DNA of 64,000 bases from Clitoria ternatea (GCA_037962975.1 CM075672.1:127458001-127522000), one strand, 5' to 3'; positions 36,490-48,885 are shown, numbered from the stretch's first letter. Notes: generated by a model not told the origin, from the letters alone. Numbers and translations: made by a program.

Positions 36490-38105
36490 TGTTAACCAAG
36501 TGGCCTCAATTACTCAAGAGGGGGGTGAATTGAGTATTAAAAATTCTCGTTGGAATGCTTTCAAAATTAATTCTTTTGTAATAAATTTAATAAATATGAA
36601 TAATACACAAAAGAACAAGTAATAATGTCAAATTAATTACGAAGTTATTTTAGCACATAGAAAGTAATAATTAATTTTAACACAATTAATTCAAGAATAT
36701 TACTTAGATTATTTTAACTAATTAATCTAAATAATTGATTAAGCAATTTATATCAAGTTAATGGTGTACTTTAAATATCCAAGCAAATTAAATCTCAATA
36801 ATAAAGAAGTTTAAGGATGAGAGATTTGCAAACTGATATAACGAGTTCCACCACACCGGTATACGTCTCACCTTCAAGCAACCCACTTGAAGGATTCCAC
36901 TATTGAGAATTTAAGATACAAGCTTTGAGCAATTACAGCTTCTTAGTGTGCCACACTCAATAACTTAATCCTCACAAGCAAAAGGGCAACCCAATCAATC
37001 TCATAATCTGTCAATTTCAAGGTTGAAATCCAACTCAAAATCTCTTAGAATTTGTGAATGTGATTTTACAAGTGTGACTCTCTGAATAGAGTGGATATAC
37101 AATTTTTAATCACTTGAAAAATATTTTTCTTCTCTTAGAAAAGGGTATGCAAATTTAGCACTCAAAAATATTTTTCTCACAATATAACTCTCAAAAATTA
37201 TTTGCAAAGAAAAGAGAATCAGAGAGTAACTAACTTAGAGAGAATCAGAGAGCAAGAAGCAATGAATTTTTCATTACTGCAAGGTGTGTCTCTGCCTCTT
37301 CACTTCTTCTCTACTTATAAGTGAATGGTCATGGTTTCTATCAACCTCCGATCCTCAATTTAGGCAATTAATTTGAATTTTGTCTGCCTCATGTTTCCTG
37401 CGTGCTTGATTTCTAACTTAGAGAAGGTGATTGTCTGCCTCAATAAATACAACACCGTTTTAATTAGAGTCTCGAGAGAGGAATCAGCTGAGTTTAAGTT
37501 TCTGAAAACGCGTACTGATGTTTTCTGTGCATGATTCTAGTGATGAATCGATTCCTTCAGGCCATTTTTCCATCAAAAACAGCGAGTGAATCAATTCCTG
37601 GCAAGGGGAATCGATTCCTAGGTGCATGAATCGATTCCTTGGGTCACTGAATCGATTCCTGGTGCATTTCAAGGTAGTGAATCGATTCCTTATGTTGTGA
37701 ATCGATTCCTTCATGCAAAAGTCAAGGTGAATCGATTCCTGGTACCTCTGAATCGATTCTTGGGTGCAAAGTTGATGATGAATCGATTCTTCATGCTCAT
37801 GAATTGATTCCTGGCTGTTTCTCAACGTGGGAATCGATTCCCAAAGGGGTGAATCGATTCCTGGAGTTATCCTGGACCTCTTTCCTTAATTTCTGATGCA
37901 TTTTGATACGTTTTGGATCCTATGTTCATGGTACTTTGCATATTCCTTTAATCCTTGTTTCTTTTTGATTTCTTGACTCATATAGACTTGAGCTTCATGC
38001 TTTTTGATTAATTATTTGTACAATATCCTTTGTATTTATCAATTAAATTTCTTGATCCTTAAATTGTTTGTCATTCATCAAAACCTGTTTCAATATAAAA
38101 ATACA
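36490..38105 (-). repeat. SIRE-1 3' LTR
   Basis: Plus-strand limits TGTTAACC to AAATACA. It is nearly the same length as the other copy. It contains the palindrome array at 37545-37860 and a decayed TATA region near 37311-37320. Confidence 0.92.
37545..37860. repeat. Palindrome array, word GAATCGATTC (SIRE-1 3' LTR)
   Basis: Thirteen copies of GAATCGATTC or single CpG-decay forms (GAATCAATTC, GAATTGATTC), 15-40 bases apart. The short ORFs full of repeated ESIH or NRF residues on either strand are translations of this array and not genes. Confidence 0.95.
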
Positions 38106-38120
38106 TTCTCCCCCTTTTTG
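38106..38120 (-). promoter_or_regulatory. SIRE-1 polypurine tract
   Basis: The minus strand reads CAAAAAGGGGGAGAA directly before the LTR start TGTATTTTT. This is typical for SIRE elements. Confidence 0.88.
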
Positions 38121-38462
38121 ATGATGACAATAATTATTCATCTCTTAGGGTGTTAATTTCATAACAGTTATATTTTCAAAGTATAGAACTCCCCCTATTA
38201 AATTTAATTATAATTTTCATGCATTAGTATACCACTTGTAATGTAATATTATTAACAGATACTACTTGTTATAAAGAAATATTTTATAAAGTTCTCCCTT
38301 AATCATGCAATTCAACAAGGATAGATAGAGATGTTGAATTTAGATTTTATCTCCCCCTTTGGCATCATCAAAAAATAAAGAATTAAAAAAAGAGAGATTA
38401 AACAAATAATGAAATTTTATTAAATAGGATACATGTAAAGATGGATACAACAAAGACTAACT
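38121..38462 (-). other. SIRE-1 3' untranslated region
   Basis: Noncoding, with further pyrimidine runs on the plus strand (CTCCCCCT at about 38190 and CTCCCCCTTT at about 38350) that look like additional polypurine tracts on the minus strand, and two ATACCACTTGT-like words at about 38226 and 38261. Confidence 0.65.
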
Positions 38463-39573
38463 TTAAGGATTAAAAAATCGAAATTCAGAAAATTGTTGAG
38501 AGAGTTCATTGTAATGGGTAGTCATGTTGTCTTCTATTTGGTCAAAACGCGGATTCATATTGTTCTCCATTCCATCAATGTGAGAAGTCATTCCATCAAA
38601 GTGAGCATTTATTGCATTAAAGCAGGTATCAAAGTGAGAGGTCAACCTATTAAAGAAAGCATCATTTAGATTTAAAGGAGGTGGTGGAAATGCTTGTTAT
38701 GAGGTTAATCATCATTGTCATCACTGCTTTGTGCATGTGGAGGTGAGTATTGCCAAGCACCATCTTGGTTATGCCAACCCATTTTTGAGAGATGAGTGCT
38801 CCCTATTTTACCTTTACGTCCAACTGCTTCCTTTACTTCATTTGAAAGATCAACATTGAAATGCTTGAGAAGCTTGGTGATTAAAATAGCATAAGGAAAT
38901 TTTGTGAGTCTTTTAGAGTCAATCATATGATTGCAAATAAGTTTGGTCAAATTGATCTCTTTTTCATGGAGCATAGCCTAAAGAATAAGAGTTTGGTTTT
39001 TACTTACTCTAGCATTGTTTGACCCTTTTGGAAGAATGATTTTGACCAAGAAGTAATGCAGAAGATGATGAACAATGTTTAGCTCCCCAACGGTGCTTTT
39101 CGAAGCAGAAGATAGATTTAGAAAAGTGCGAGCATTAATAGAACTATATTCCCAATGGGAGATGGTTCAAGGCCAAGGAAATCAACATTGTTGAGTGGAA
39201 GCTTCCCGACTTGATGAAGAACATTATCATCAAGGGTAATGGTTACCCCTTTGATTTTGGCTAGGCAGCGTCCATTAGAGATCCTTAAGTTTGAGTAGAA
39301 GGCTCTAATCAACTCAGGATAAATATGATTTTCTTCAAGCGCAACGAACTCCAAAAGATTTTGTTGTCTAAGGATGTTGAGTACAGGAAAATCATGTTCG
39401 TCGAAGAGCAGAACATCAAGCCAATGAGCAGGGATGAGGATTCTTTCTGAATATTTTTTGAGGTACCTCTCAAGTTGCGTTTGGTTATCAAAAAATCTTG
39501 AGAGATCATTGATATTTGATGAAGAGCCAGCTTTTCCTCTTCTTTTTTTCTTGTTTTGGGATGAGGAGGCCAT
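38463..39573 (-). pseudogene. SIRE-1 3' accessory ORF, homologous to Athila accessory ORF
   Basis: Minus-strand ATG at 39573, about 370 codons to 38463, with frameshifts near 39130 and 38700 and one stop near 38978. The N-terminus MASSSQNKKKRRGK is strongly basic, like a nuclear localisation signal. The core has LIRAFYSNLR, KIKGVTITLDDNVLHQVGKLP, then QTLIL*AMLHEKEINLTKLI-type residues (the asterisk marks the in-frame stop) and TKFPYAILITKLLKHFNV. A PPPP linker and a tail of regularly spaced Met, Ile and Phe (38645-38463, coiled-coil-like) follow. Each block has a counterpart in the Athila accessory protein at 24415-25761. No membrane segment is seen, so an envelope role is unlikely. Function unknown. 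It is preceded by its own array and TATA box. Confidence 0.85.
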
Positions 39574-39668
39574 AAAGGAGATAGAGGAAACATAGAGGAT
39601 TTTAGAGGATACAAATAAGGACTGGAAGTAGCAAGGAGTGTTGTGAGAAAAACGTAGAAATCACGTCA

Positions 39669-39675
39669 ATTTATA
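39669..39675 (-). promoter_or_regulatory. Internal TATA box upstream of SIRE-1 accessory ORF
   Basis: The minus strand reads TATAAAT within TTCTATAAATTGACG. It lies 17 bases downstream of the palindrome array and about 96 bases upstream of the accessory ATG at 39573, correct spacing for a short leader. Confidence 0.65.
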
Positions 39676-39691
39676 GAAGAACCAGCGTAAG

Positions 39692-39826
39692 GAATCGATT
39701 CTCTGGAGGAGGAATCGATTCATCTTGTATAAGGCATGACGCGTGAATCGATTCAGTGTAGGGGGAATCGATTCATTTTGCATTTATGATACGTGAATCG
39801 ATTCATTTGAAGAGGGGAACCGATTC
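39692..39826. repeat. Palindrome array, word GAATCGATTC (SIRE-1 spacer)
   Basis: Six copies (39692-39701, about 39712, 39734, 39763, 39794 and 39817), one with a C for T change. It is the same word as in the SIRE-1 LTRs, placed immediately upstream of the internal TATA box. Confidence 0.93.
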
Positions 39827-40613
39827 CTCTATGTTATTAAGCACAGATTTGAACGAAAAAGGGCCAAGGCATTAGAGAAGGTGTTTTTGTCTCATTATTC
39901 ATGAGATAAGTTTTGGGAAAAGCATGTTGGAGCTTTGTTGGAGTCACGAGAATAGAGTGATGTGTAAAAGGATCACAAGGTTCCATTTGGTCAAGACTTC
40001 AAGCACAATTTCATCTCCTAATTATGGTGTCACGTGAAGGATTTTATGCATAGGGAATTGTCCTTTGTTTTATTGTTCATATTAAAGGCAAAAGACACAA
40101 GATTTTTTATTTTTTTTTGAAGATTTTGTAGGAGAAAAGCTTTGACTAAGTATAGAATTTATCAATTTGATTTGAAGGCAAATTCTAAAAGCCTTGTAAA
40201 GAGTTCTCGAGAAAGCTTTCTGGAGTGGTAATATATAACTTTGCCTCCTGATGGTGTCATGGTGTAACGTGCTTTTCTAAATTTTTTGCAATTTGCCAAT
40301 GATTTTGTTTCATAAAAGTATCAAGAAAATCAAAGGCTAATTTGCATTTCCTTTTGAGATCATGTGGTTCATAAGAGATTATTTTGTGTTAAAGAAATAT
40401 GTTTTATAAAACAAGAGATTTATTTAACAGGATTATTGAAAATGTGTGTATTTCAAGATAATATGTATATCTCAAGTAAATTATTATTTCAAAAAAATGT
40501 GAAGATTTATAAGATATAATAAATCTTTATGTTAAAGATTAAAATATGTTCAAGACAAAAATGTTTAAGAAAATGAAAAATAAATTTTTAAGTGTAAAAA
40601 ATTTCTAAAATGC
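39827..40613 (-). other. SIRE-1 spacer between pol and accessory ORF
   Basis: AT-rich noncoding sequence between the nested solo LTR and the spacer array. I see nothing else in it. Confidence 0.6.
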
Positions 40614-40618
40614 CTAAC

Positions 40619-43060
40619 TGTAACATCCCAGTTCTGAAGTTAGATACCGAATAAAAAATTAAATAATAAGAAATTGAAAGTAAAGTAAAGAATTAGTTGT
40701 TAATCATAATCAATATAGCCTGAGAGTTAATGACAAGTTAATTGGACTTAATTGATGGGATGTGGCTGTCTGTGATTGGCGGAAGGTGTGAGTGGACTGC
40801 GACTCACGCTTTCCCATCCCACTCCTTCTCCTCGCATGCGTATATAGGTGTATACTCAGTATCACCGTGGGTGCAAAAACTTCTCCCACTACTCCATTCT
40901 CTCTTTTTCTTCTTCGTCTCCATCTTCTTTCCTTTCCCCTGTTTCTGTTCGTCACGACGTCAGTGCGGGAAGAAGGTCAGAGCCCCGACAGGTGAAGGAC
41001 GATCGTTGAGGCAGAGGGAGAACAACACTCCAACTCCGAACCAAGTGCAGAGTACGATGGAGTGGAGAAAGGCTGAACGAATCAGTAGAAGGGCGTCAGA
41101 TTCAACGTCGAAGAGCAAAAAAGCTTCTTGAAGTTCCTTTCGTAGGTAGGGGGTGCTTGCATGTCAAATGCATGGTTCATGAACGGTACTGGATGAGTGT
41201 ACTGCTTGAGTGTATGTGCATGTGTTTGTGATGAGTGGATCCTATGCATGATTGAAGATTCTGGATTCCGTGTGTTTTATAGTGGTTAAACAGTAAATGC
41301 TTGTAATCTAGATGGTGGTGAAGTAGTATGTTAGTATTGATAATAACGAATGATATGCATGGGTCTATCCTTGTTAACACTGTGAGAATATGAATGTGTG
41401 CTCGTTAGTTGATTTGTCAGATGCTATCACTTGATTGCTGATGGTTGAACATATTGGTGTAAATAATAAAGCGAATAAAGGTTGCGTTGGATCTGTTCCT
41501 ACTTAATGGTTACGAAGGAGGTATCGGTGGTGTGATGACGCTTGCTGGTAAATGCATTTAGCTGCATGTGTAAGAGTGGGGCGACCCGTGGAAGGTCAAG
41601 AGCCCCGAGGGAATGACTTCCAGTTACAGACCTCGGCTAGATTCCAAAGGAGCTCGTGGTAGCCGTAGGAGCTAGAGAAGAGTCTCGAGACGCCAATGGG
41701 AGGCCGGTACCACGCGGGAAGAGCTGAAGGACGAGGGGCCAGGAGAGGGGAAAACTGTAACTGAAATTCATCACTCGAGTCGGATCCGCAGGCATGCATG
41801 TAGATATGAGGTTGATTAGAGTAGTACGTATAATGTGTGTGGAGTGTTATGAATGATTTCCGAGTGTGGGGAATACCTGTGTGTGTTGTATGTATGTCAT
41901 AAATGTTATTTTGCCGTGCCTAACCTTAATTAATTTGAAAACGATTGAATGGATGTGAATGTGCATACTGACACTGATACCGAGTCCTTGATTGTCATTT
42001 TACATGTAAAAGCTCACCCCTGCAGTGGCTACACTTTCAGTGAACATCTCTCAGAATGAAGGATGAAGGAGGAGCCGAGTGAAGGACAATGAATCCGAGC
42101 GCTATTGGAACATATATCTACATGTATATATGTATATATGTATATATACTGTGTATAACGTTTTGTTAAGCCTTGGCCGGCTCATGTTTTGGTTTTAGTC
42201 CTTACGCTAAAACTTGACAGCTTCGGGTAACAGAAGTCATGATGAAGTTCTTGTAATTATATGAATGCTTTCGCTTATATATGTATATGTTGTGTGTTCT
42301 TCTATACTGTAAGGGATGTTGAGTGGTGAAGAGGACTGTATGAGTATGTCTTATGAGCGTAGGGTAATTATAATCCGAGTGATTAAATGGTAGTATGCCG
42401 AGTGAGTCAGTCGCTATTCCCCGAATGATTATAGGCCTGAGGATTTCCGAGTAAAAGTAAGTATGAAATTCCGAGTGAGGAGTTCGAATGGTGGTTTAGA
42501 GTGGATTGGATCTTAAGTGTAAGGCATCGGTAACCCGAGCGAAAGATGTAAAGTCCGAGTGAGAAGGAGTTCTGGAATCCGAGTGGGATAACCCTCAGTT
42601 CCCGAGTAGAGTGTAAGTGTCGCCGTATGGATAAAATTGGAAGGCTAAGTTATGGAGTTCCGAACGGACTTAGGAATGAACTTTCGAGTGGACTTAGTCG
42701 GTTTCCGAGTGATGAATTTACCGGGTGAGGTTTTTCGCTTCAGCGAACGAAGGATCCGCTCCAGCGAATGTGTGTTTGGGAAGGCTTTTGTGTTGGCATC
42801 GCTTAAGCGGATCGTGCCTCGCCCGAAGCGACTAGAGCTGTTTCGCCTGGGCGCTGATGTGTTTCGTTGAACCGAATGGGTCGGTTCCAGCACTATACCT
42901 TCCGCTGATTGCTTTATGTGTGAATGCTCTTTTATTTCCATTACCTTCTTTCTTTTTCTATGCCGATTGACCAGTGGTTGATTTCGTGAAAAAATTTCCC
43001 TGTTTCTGGATTTATTATTTAAAAATAAAAAAAAATAAAATAAAAAATTTAGGTGTTACA
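40619..43060 (+). repeat. Solo LTR of Tekay-like element nested in SIRE-1
   Basis: Starts TGTAACATCCC and ends TAGGTGTTACA, flanked by a perfect target duplication CTAAC (40614-40618 and 43061-43065). There is no primer site, polypurine tract or internal domain, so this is a true solo LTR left by LTR-LTR recombination. It is distantly related to the non-autonomous element at 55032-64000. Both have TTGCATSTCAAATGCAT after a splice donor-like site (here about 41146), a GC-rich block (41580-41790), CCGAGTG words and a small CGCTTCAGCG array near the 3' side. A TATATG simple run lies at 42117-42150. Confidence 0.93.
42734..42853. repeat. Small palindrome array (solo LTR)
   Basis: About five decayed copies of TTCGCTYRAGCGAA-like words (TTCGCTTCAGCGAA at 42734, ATCGCTTAAGCGGA near 42798). 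It is preceded over about 350 bases by at least seven CCGAGTG words. No clear TATA box follows. Confidence 0.7.
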
Positions 43061-43065
43061 CTAAC

Positions 43066-46056
43066 TCCCTTCTAATATTTATAAATTGTTCTTTTGGAAG
43101 GGGTTTAGTGAAATGTCCGCCAATTGTTTAGAAGTTTCAACATACTCAAGAACACAATCTCCTTTTAAAACATGATTTCATATGAAATGGTGACGGATTT
43201 CTATGTGTTTTGTCCATGAATGCATAACCAGATTTTTGGAGATATTTATGGCGCTGGTGTTGTCACATTTAATGGGTATTTGGTCTAGAACAACACCAAA
43301 ATCAAGAAGTTGTTGTCTTATCCATAGGATTTGAGCATAGCAACTTCCAGCTGCAATATATTCTGCTTCAGCTGTTGATAAAGCTACGCTAACTTGTTTC
43401 TTGCTATGCCAATAAACAAGAGAACTACCAAGTAGATGGCAAGTACCACTGGTACTTTTTCTATCCAATTTACATCCTACGAAATCGGAGTCAGAATAAC
43501 CAATTAAATAACATTTGGAACCTTTTGGGTACCACAATCCAACATTTTGGGTTCCCACTAAATATTTTAAAATTCTTTTTAAGTAGTAAGATGTGATTCT
43601 TTAGGATATGCTTAATATTTAGCACACATACATACCGCAAACATAATATCGGGTCTACTAGCTGTTAAGTAAAGTAAGGATCCAATCATACCTCGGTATT
43701 TAGTTATTTCAATGTCCTTACCCTTCTCATCTTTATCTAAGTAGTAAGACGTACTCATTGGTGTGGCTATTTCATTTGCTTTATCCATTTCAAACCTTTT
43801 GAGTAGTTCTTTGCAGTATTTTGTTTGACTAATGGAAGTTCCTTCTTTGTTTGCTTAATTTGTAGCCCAAGGAAGAATGTAAGTTCTCCCATCATGGGCA
43901 TTTTGAATTCATCTTGCATAATCTTGGCAAACTCTTGACAAAGAATTTTGTTAGTAGCACCAAATATTATGTCATCAACATAAACTTGTACCAAAAGGAT
44001 GTCATGGTTTTTACATTTTATAAACAGTGTAGTATCAACCCTTCCTCTTTCAAAATTATTTTCAAGGAGAAATTTACTTAGTCATTCATACCAAGCTCTT
44101 GGAGCTTGTTTTAAACCATATAAGGCTTTTCTCAATTTAAAAACATGGTTTGGAAATTTGTGATTTTCAAAACTAGGAGGTTGATTTACATAAACTTTTT
44201 CTTGAATATAATCGTTTAGAAAAGCACTTTTGATATCTATTTGATAAAGCTTAAAATCTATAAACAAGCAAAAGCTAACAATAATCTTATGGCTTCTAAC
44301 CTAGCTACGGGAGCATACGTTTCTTCATAGTCTATTCCTTCATCTTGATTATATCCCTTAGCAACTAATCTAGCTTTATTTCTTGTTATTATTCCATTTT
44401 CATCAAGCTTGTTTCTAAATACCCATTTGGTTCCTATTATTTGGTGATCATTGGGTCTTGGCACTAGTTCCCAAACTTCATTTCTTTCAAATTGATTTAG
44501 TTCTTCTTGCATTGCCAACAACCAATGTTCATCAATAATAGCTTCATCAATAGTTTTGGGCTCAATTTGTGAAACAAAAGCTAAATGATTGCATGCATTT
44601 CTAATAGCGTTTCGAGTACTTACACCTTTTGTTATTTCACCTATGATATTATCCAGTGGAAGGTTCTTCATGGTGACCCATTCCTTTTATTGAGGTTCAT
44701 CATTTTGTGTTGAATCTCCTTCATCTTTTATTTCTTCTTATCGTCCAAGTTCATTTTTTAGAATGTACCTACAAGATCATCAATATCCTTTCTCAGAGGA
44801 TTTTGGTTAAGTTCATCAAATTTGACGTGTATAGACTCTTCAATTATACAAGTTCGTTTGTTAAAGAGTCAATATGCTTTACTTGTAGATGAGTAACCTA
44901 AGAATATTGCTTCATCAGATTTCGCATCGAATTTACCGAGATTTTCCTTTCCATTGTTTAAGATAAAGCATTTGCATCCAAATACGTGAAAATAAGAAAT
45001 ATTTGGTTTTCTATCTTTGTAAAGTTCATAGGGGGTTTTCTTTAAAATTGGTCTTATCAAACATCGATTCATAACATGGCAAGCGGTATTTACCGCATCG
45101 GCCCAAAAATGTTTCACAATATTACTTTCATTTAACATAGTTCTTGTGAGCTCTGCTAAAGATCGATTTTTCCTTTCAACTACTCCATTTTATTGTGGAG
45201 TTCTTGGAGCTGAGAAATTATGATCAATGCCAAATTTTTCACAAAATTTCTCAAAGGATTGGTTTTCAAATTCTCCCCCATGATACGTTCGGAAGGATGC
45301 TATTTTCAAATTTTGTTTGTTTTGGATGATCTTGGCAAGTTTCTTAAATGCATGATATGCTTCATTTTTATGAGTAAGAAATAATGTCCATGTATATCTA
45401 GAGTAATCATCCACAATCACGAGACCATAATGATTTCCACCAAAACTTTTAACCTTTGAAGGTCCAAATAAATCCATATGTAAAAGCTGTAAAGGTCTAT
45501 TTGTTGAAACAATAGTTTTTGCTTAAAAAGAAACCTTTACTTGTTTTCCCTTTTGACATGCGTCACAAAATTTGTTTTCAAATTTCAGTTTTGGTAAACC
45601 AATTACTAAATCTTTTGAAACAAGTTTGTTTAAATGGTCTATATGAATGTGAGCAATTCTTTTATGCCATAGCCATGATTCATCCTCTTTAGTTATGAAG
45701 CATTGCATATCATTTGAAGCAAGACAATCAAGATTAATCATGTAAATATTATCGATTCTTTGACCAATGAACTTTACTTCCTTGTTTAGCTTATTTTCAA
45801 TTATGCAACAATTTGATTCGAAAACAATTTTATATCCTTTGTCACATAATTGACTAATACTAAGCAAGTTATGTTTAAGTCCTTCAACATATAGTACGTC
45901 ATTTATTGAAGTAGAAGAGTTTTTACCAATGTTACCAATTCCAAGTATTCTTCCTTTTGTGTTGTCTCCATAAGTAACAAAACCTTTGTTTCGAGGAGTA
46001 AATGATATAAACTTACTTTTGTCTCCCGTCATATGTTTCGAATACCCACTATCCAA
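43066..46056 (-). pseudogene. SIRE-1 pol: protease, integrase, reverse transcriptase, RNase H
   Basis: Copia domain order on the minus strand. The protease active site is LDSGYSKHMTGD at about 46056. The pre-integrase segment DESWLWHKRIAH...CDACQKGKQ covers 45690-45540. Integrase (45477-44870) has MDLFGP with the first catalytic Asp, but FRTYHGGEF near 45290 where the family has SDHGGEF, so the second catalytic Asp is Tyr. Reverse transcriptase (44620-43770) has TKWVFRNKLDENG, ARLVAKGY and YVDDI (about 43985). RNase H (43558-43070) has SDSDFVGCKLDRKSTSG, STAEAEYIA and HIEIRHHF. Many stops and frameshifts split it into short pieces. The nested solo LTR landed within about ten codons of the pol end. 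Confidence 0.92.
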
Positions 46057-46101
46057 GTACCAATGGGTGTTACTTGCTTTAAAGCATACCTACAAAACAA
46101 G

Positions 46102-47810
46102 TCAAGTTAGAGAACTTGGTATCCATTTTATGTTGGGTCCTTGTAGGTTAGTTTGTGAAAATGTTCCCTTAGGAACCCATACTTTTCTTACAACTTTTGG
46201 TCCTAATCTTCTAACATTACAATTGTAAGAGTTGTGACCTTTAAGACTACAGTGATTACATTTCATGAAAGGTGTAGATGATTTACTAGGTGGTACGAAG
46301 AAATTTTTATAATGTTTCTCTTTTTTGTAAGCATGTGATCCTTGATTATAACCTAATCCAGTTTTATTGAACATGCAACGTTGTTTTCCAAGAAGTGCAG
46401 TTAAATTATCTCTACCGTTGGTAAATTTCTCAAGTATCTTATTTAAATCTAACATTTTCTTTTCAAGTGTGTCACATTTCTTAGCAAATTCACAGGGTTT
46501 AGTCTTAGAGCATGCTTGTTCTTTTACTACTTCTAATTTTAAAAGTTCATTTTCTTTACAAACCTTTATAAGATGCATCTCAAGAGTATCAATGGTTTTT
46601 CTTGATAACTTATGTTTATTAGAAACTTTTATAAATTTATCATACAATTCTTCAAGAGCATCAAGTAGTTCTTCTTTATCTAAGTCATGAAAATTTACCT
46701 CATCATCTTCATCTTGGTGGTTGGCCATGAGGCAAAGGTTTGCTTCTTCATTTTTGGATTCATCCGAGCTACTTATCTCATTTTCATCCCATGCGATATA
46801 TGCTCTTCTTTCCCTTTTCTTTCTTTATTCTTCTTCTTTAGGTTTGGGTAATCCACTTTAAAGTGCCCTTCCTTTCCACATTCAAAACAAGTAGGTGAGG
46901 AATTATTTTCTTTAGAGATAGGTTTCTTACCTTTATTTGTGAAGCTCTTTGGAAGCGTTTGTTTCTCATGAGTTTCCTAAAACGCTTCACGAATAGTCCT
47001 AGTTCTTCGTCCTCATCAAGATCACTCTCAGATTCATTTTTATCTATTGAGGTGGCCTTGAGAGCTATCCCTTTCTTCTTTGAGGCTTTTTCTTCTTCCT
47101 CCGCATGTTTCAAATCTTTCAACTCTTGTTCTTATTCTTGTAGTTTACCAAACAATGTGGCAAGGGACATATCATTTATATTGGGAGATTGCTTGATGGC
47201 TGTAACAAGAAGTTGTCATTCCCTAGTAAGACTTTTTAGAACCTTGTGGATAAGTTCCTTGTTAATGTAAGATTTACCAAGAGTAATAAGATGATTAATA
47301 ATCAAAGTAAATCTCATTTGTAGTTCTAAGACCGTCTCACCAGAATTCATTCTAAAACTTTCATATTGGCTAGTTAATGTACTAATCTTAGAATCCTTAA
47401 CATCTCTAGTTCCTTCATGAGTTATTTGATGAGTATCCCACATATCTTTGGCAGATTTACATGTTACTACTCTAAAAAATTCATCGGGACCTAAGGCTAG
47501 AGTGATTAGATTCTTGGCTTTATAATTATACTGTACTTTCTTTTCTTCATCACTAGTCCAATCATCCATGGGTTTTTCTATTTGTTTACCATCAACAGTA
47601 TGCATAGGTATGAAAGGACCATTTTCAATAGCATTCCAAACTCTTAGATCAATTGATTGAACAAAGATTTTCATTCTTTCTTTCAAAAAAGCATAACCTT
47701 CCCCATTAAAAGCAGGAGGTAGGTTTATAGCACCACCCTCAGGAAAAAGGTTTAAAGAATTTGAGGCTATTCGTTCTCTTGAAGCAGTTAAGCTTAATTT
47801 ACCAAGAGTC
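46102..47810 (-). pseudogene. SIRE-1 gag
   Basis: Minus strand, starting just after the primer site. The first ATG is unclear, because the open frame enters from the LTR. The UBN2-type gag core (47750-47220) shows PPAFNGEGYAFLKERMKIF, MWDTHQITHEGT and MRFTLIINHLITLGK. A Lys/Glu-rich segment (47122-46900) follows, then a coiled-coil region (46700-46400, rich in Leu, Glu and Lys). A CCHC zinc knuckle, CNHCSLKGHNSYNC, lies at about 46265-46220. The unusually long coiled coil is typical of SIRE gag. Stops and frameshifts at about 47216 and 46830-46730 break it. Confidence 0.88.
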
Positions 47811-47812
47811 AA

Positions 47813-47824
47813 GCTCTGATACCA
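47813..47824 (-). promoter_or_regulatory. SIRE-1 tRNA-iMet primer binding site
   Basis: The minus strand reads TGGTATCAGAGC, two bases after the LTR end at 47827. Confidence 0.92.
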
Positions 47825-48652
47825 CTTGTAAACCATGTAGCCTCAATTACTCAAGAGGGAGGGTGAATTAAGTATTAAAAATTTTCGTTGGAATGCTTTT
47901 GAAATTAATTCTTTTGTAATCAATTTAATAAATGTGAATAATACACAAAAGAACAAGTAATAATGTCAAATTAATTACGAAGTTATTTTAGCACTTAGAA
48001 AGTAATAATTAATTTTAACACAATTAATTCAAGAATATTACTTAGATTATTTTATCTAATTAATCTAAATAATTGATTAAGCAATTTATATCAAGTTAAT
48101 GGTGTACTTTAAAGATCCAAGCAAATTAAATCTCAATAATAAAGGAGTTTAAGGATGAGAGATTTGCAAACCAATATAACGAGTTCCACCACACTGATGT
48201 ACGTCTCACCTTCAAGCAACCCACTTGAAGGATTCCACTATTGAGAATTTGAGATACAAGCTTTGAGCAATTATAGCTTCTTAGTGTGCCACACTCAAGA
48301 ACTTAATCCTCACAAGCAAAAGGGCAACCTACCAAATCTCACAATCTCTCAATTTCAAGGTTGAAATCTAACCCAAAATCTCTCAGAATTTGTGAATATG
48401 ATTTTACAAGTGTGACTCTCTCAATAGAGTGGATATACAATTTTTAATCACTTGAAAAATATTTTTCTTCTCTTAGAACAGGATATGCAAATTTAGCACT
48501 CAAAAATATTTTTCTCACAATAAAACTCTCAAAAATTATTTGCAAAGAAAAGAGTATCAGAGAGTAAGTAACTTAGAGAGAATAAGAGAGCAAGAAGGAA
48601 GCAATGAATTTTTCGTTGCTGCAAGGTGTGTCTCTACCTCTTCACTTCTTCT

Positions 48653-48662
48653 CTATTTATAG
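48653..48662 (-). promoter_or_regulatory. SIRE-1 5' LTR TATA box
   Basis: The minus strand reads CTATAAATAG, 224 bases downstream of the palindrome array. Confidence 0.75.
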
Positions 48663-48885
48663 GCGAATGGTCATGGTTTCTGTCAACCTCCGATCCTCAA
48701 TTTAGGCAATTAATTTGAATTTTGTCTGCCTCATGTTTCCTGCGTGCTTGATTTCTGACTTAGAGAAGGTGATTGTCTGCCTCAATAAATACAACGTCGT
48801 TTCAATTAGAGTCTTGAGAGAGGAATCGGGGAGTTTAAGTTTCTGAAAACGCGTACTGATGTTTTCCGTGCATGATTCTAGTGAT

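Noticed and set aside
37484..37825. ORFs with repeated QESIH or NRF-like residues (also 37622-37807, 48702-49148 and 49023-49367)
   Set aside because: They are translations of the GAATCGATTC palindrome array in the SIRE LTRs. The residues repeat because the DNA word repeats, and both strands give such ORFs.
37545..37860. CRISPR-like array (short repeats with unique spacers)
   Set aside because: The repeat is a 10-base palindrome with irregular spacers inside a plant retrotransposon LTR, and there are no cas genes. Spacers are conserved between the two LTRs.
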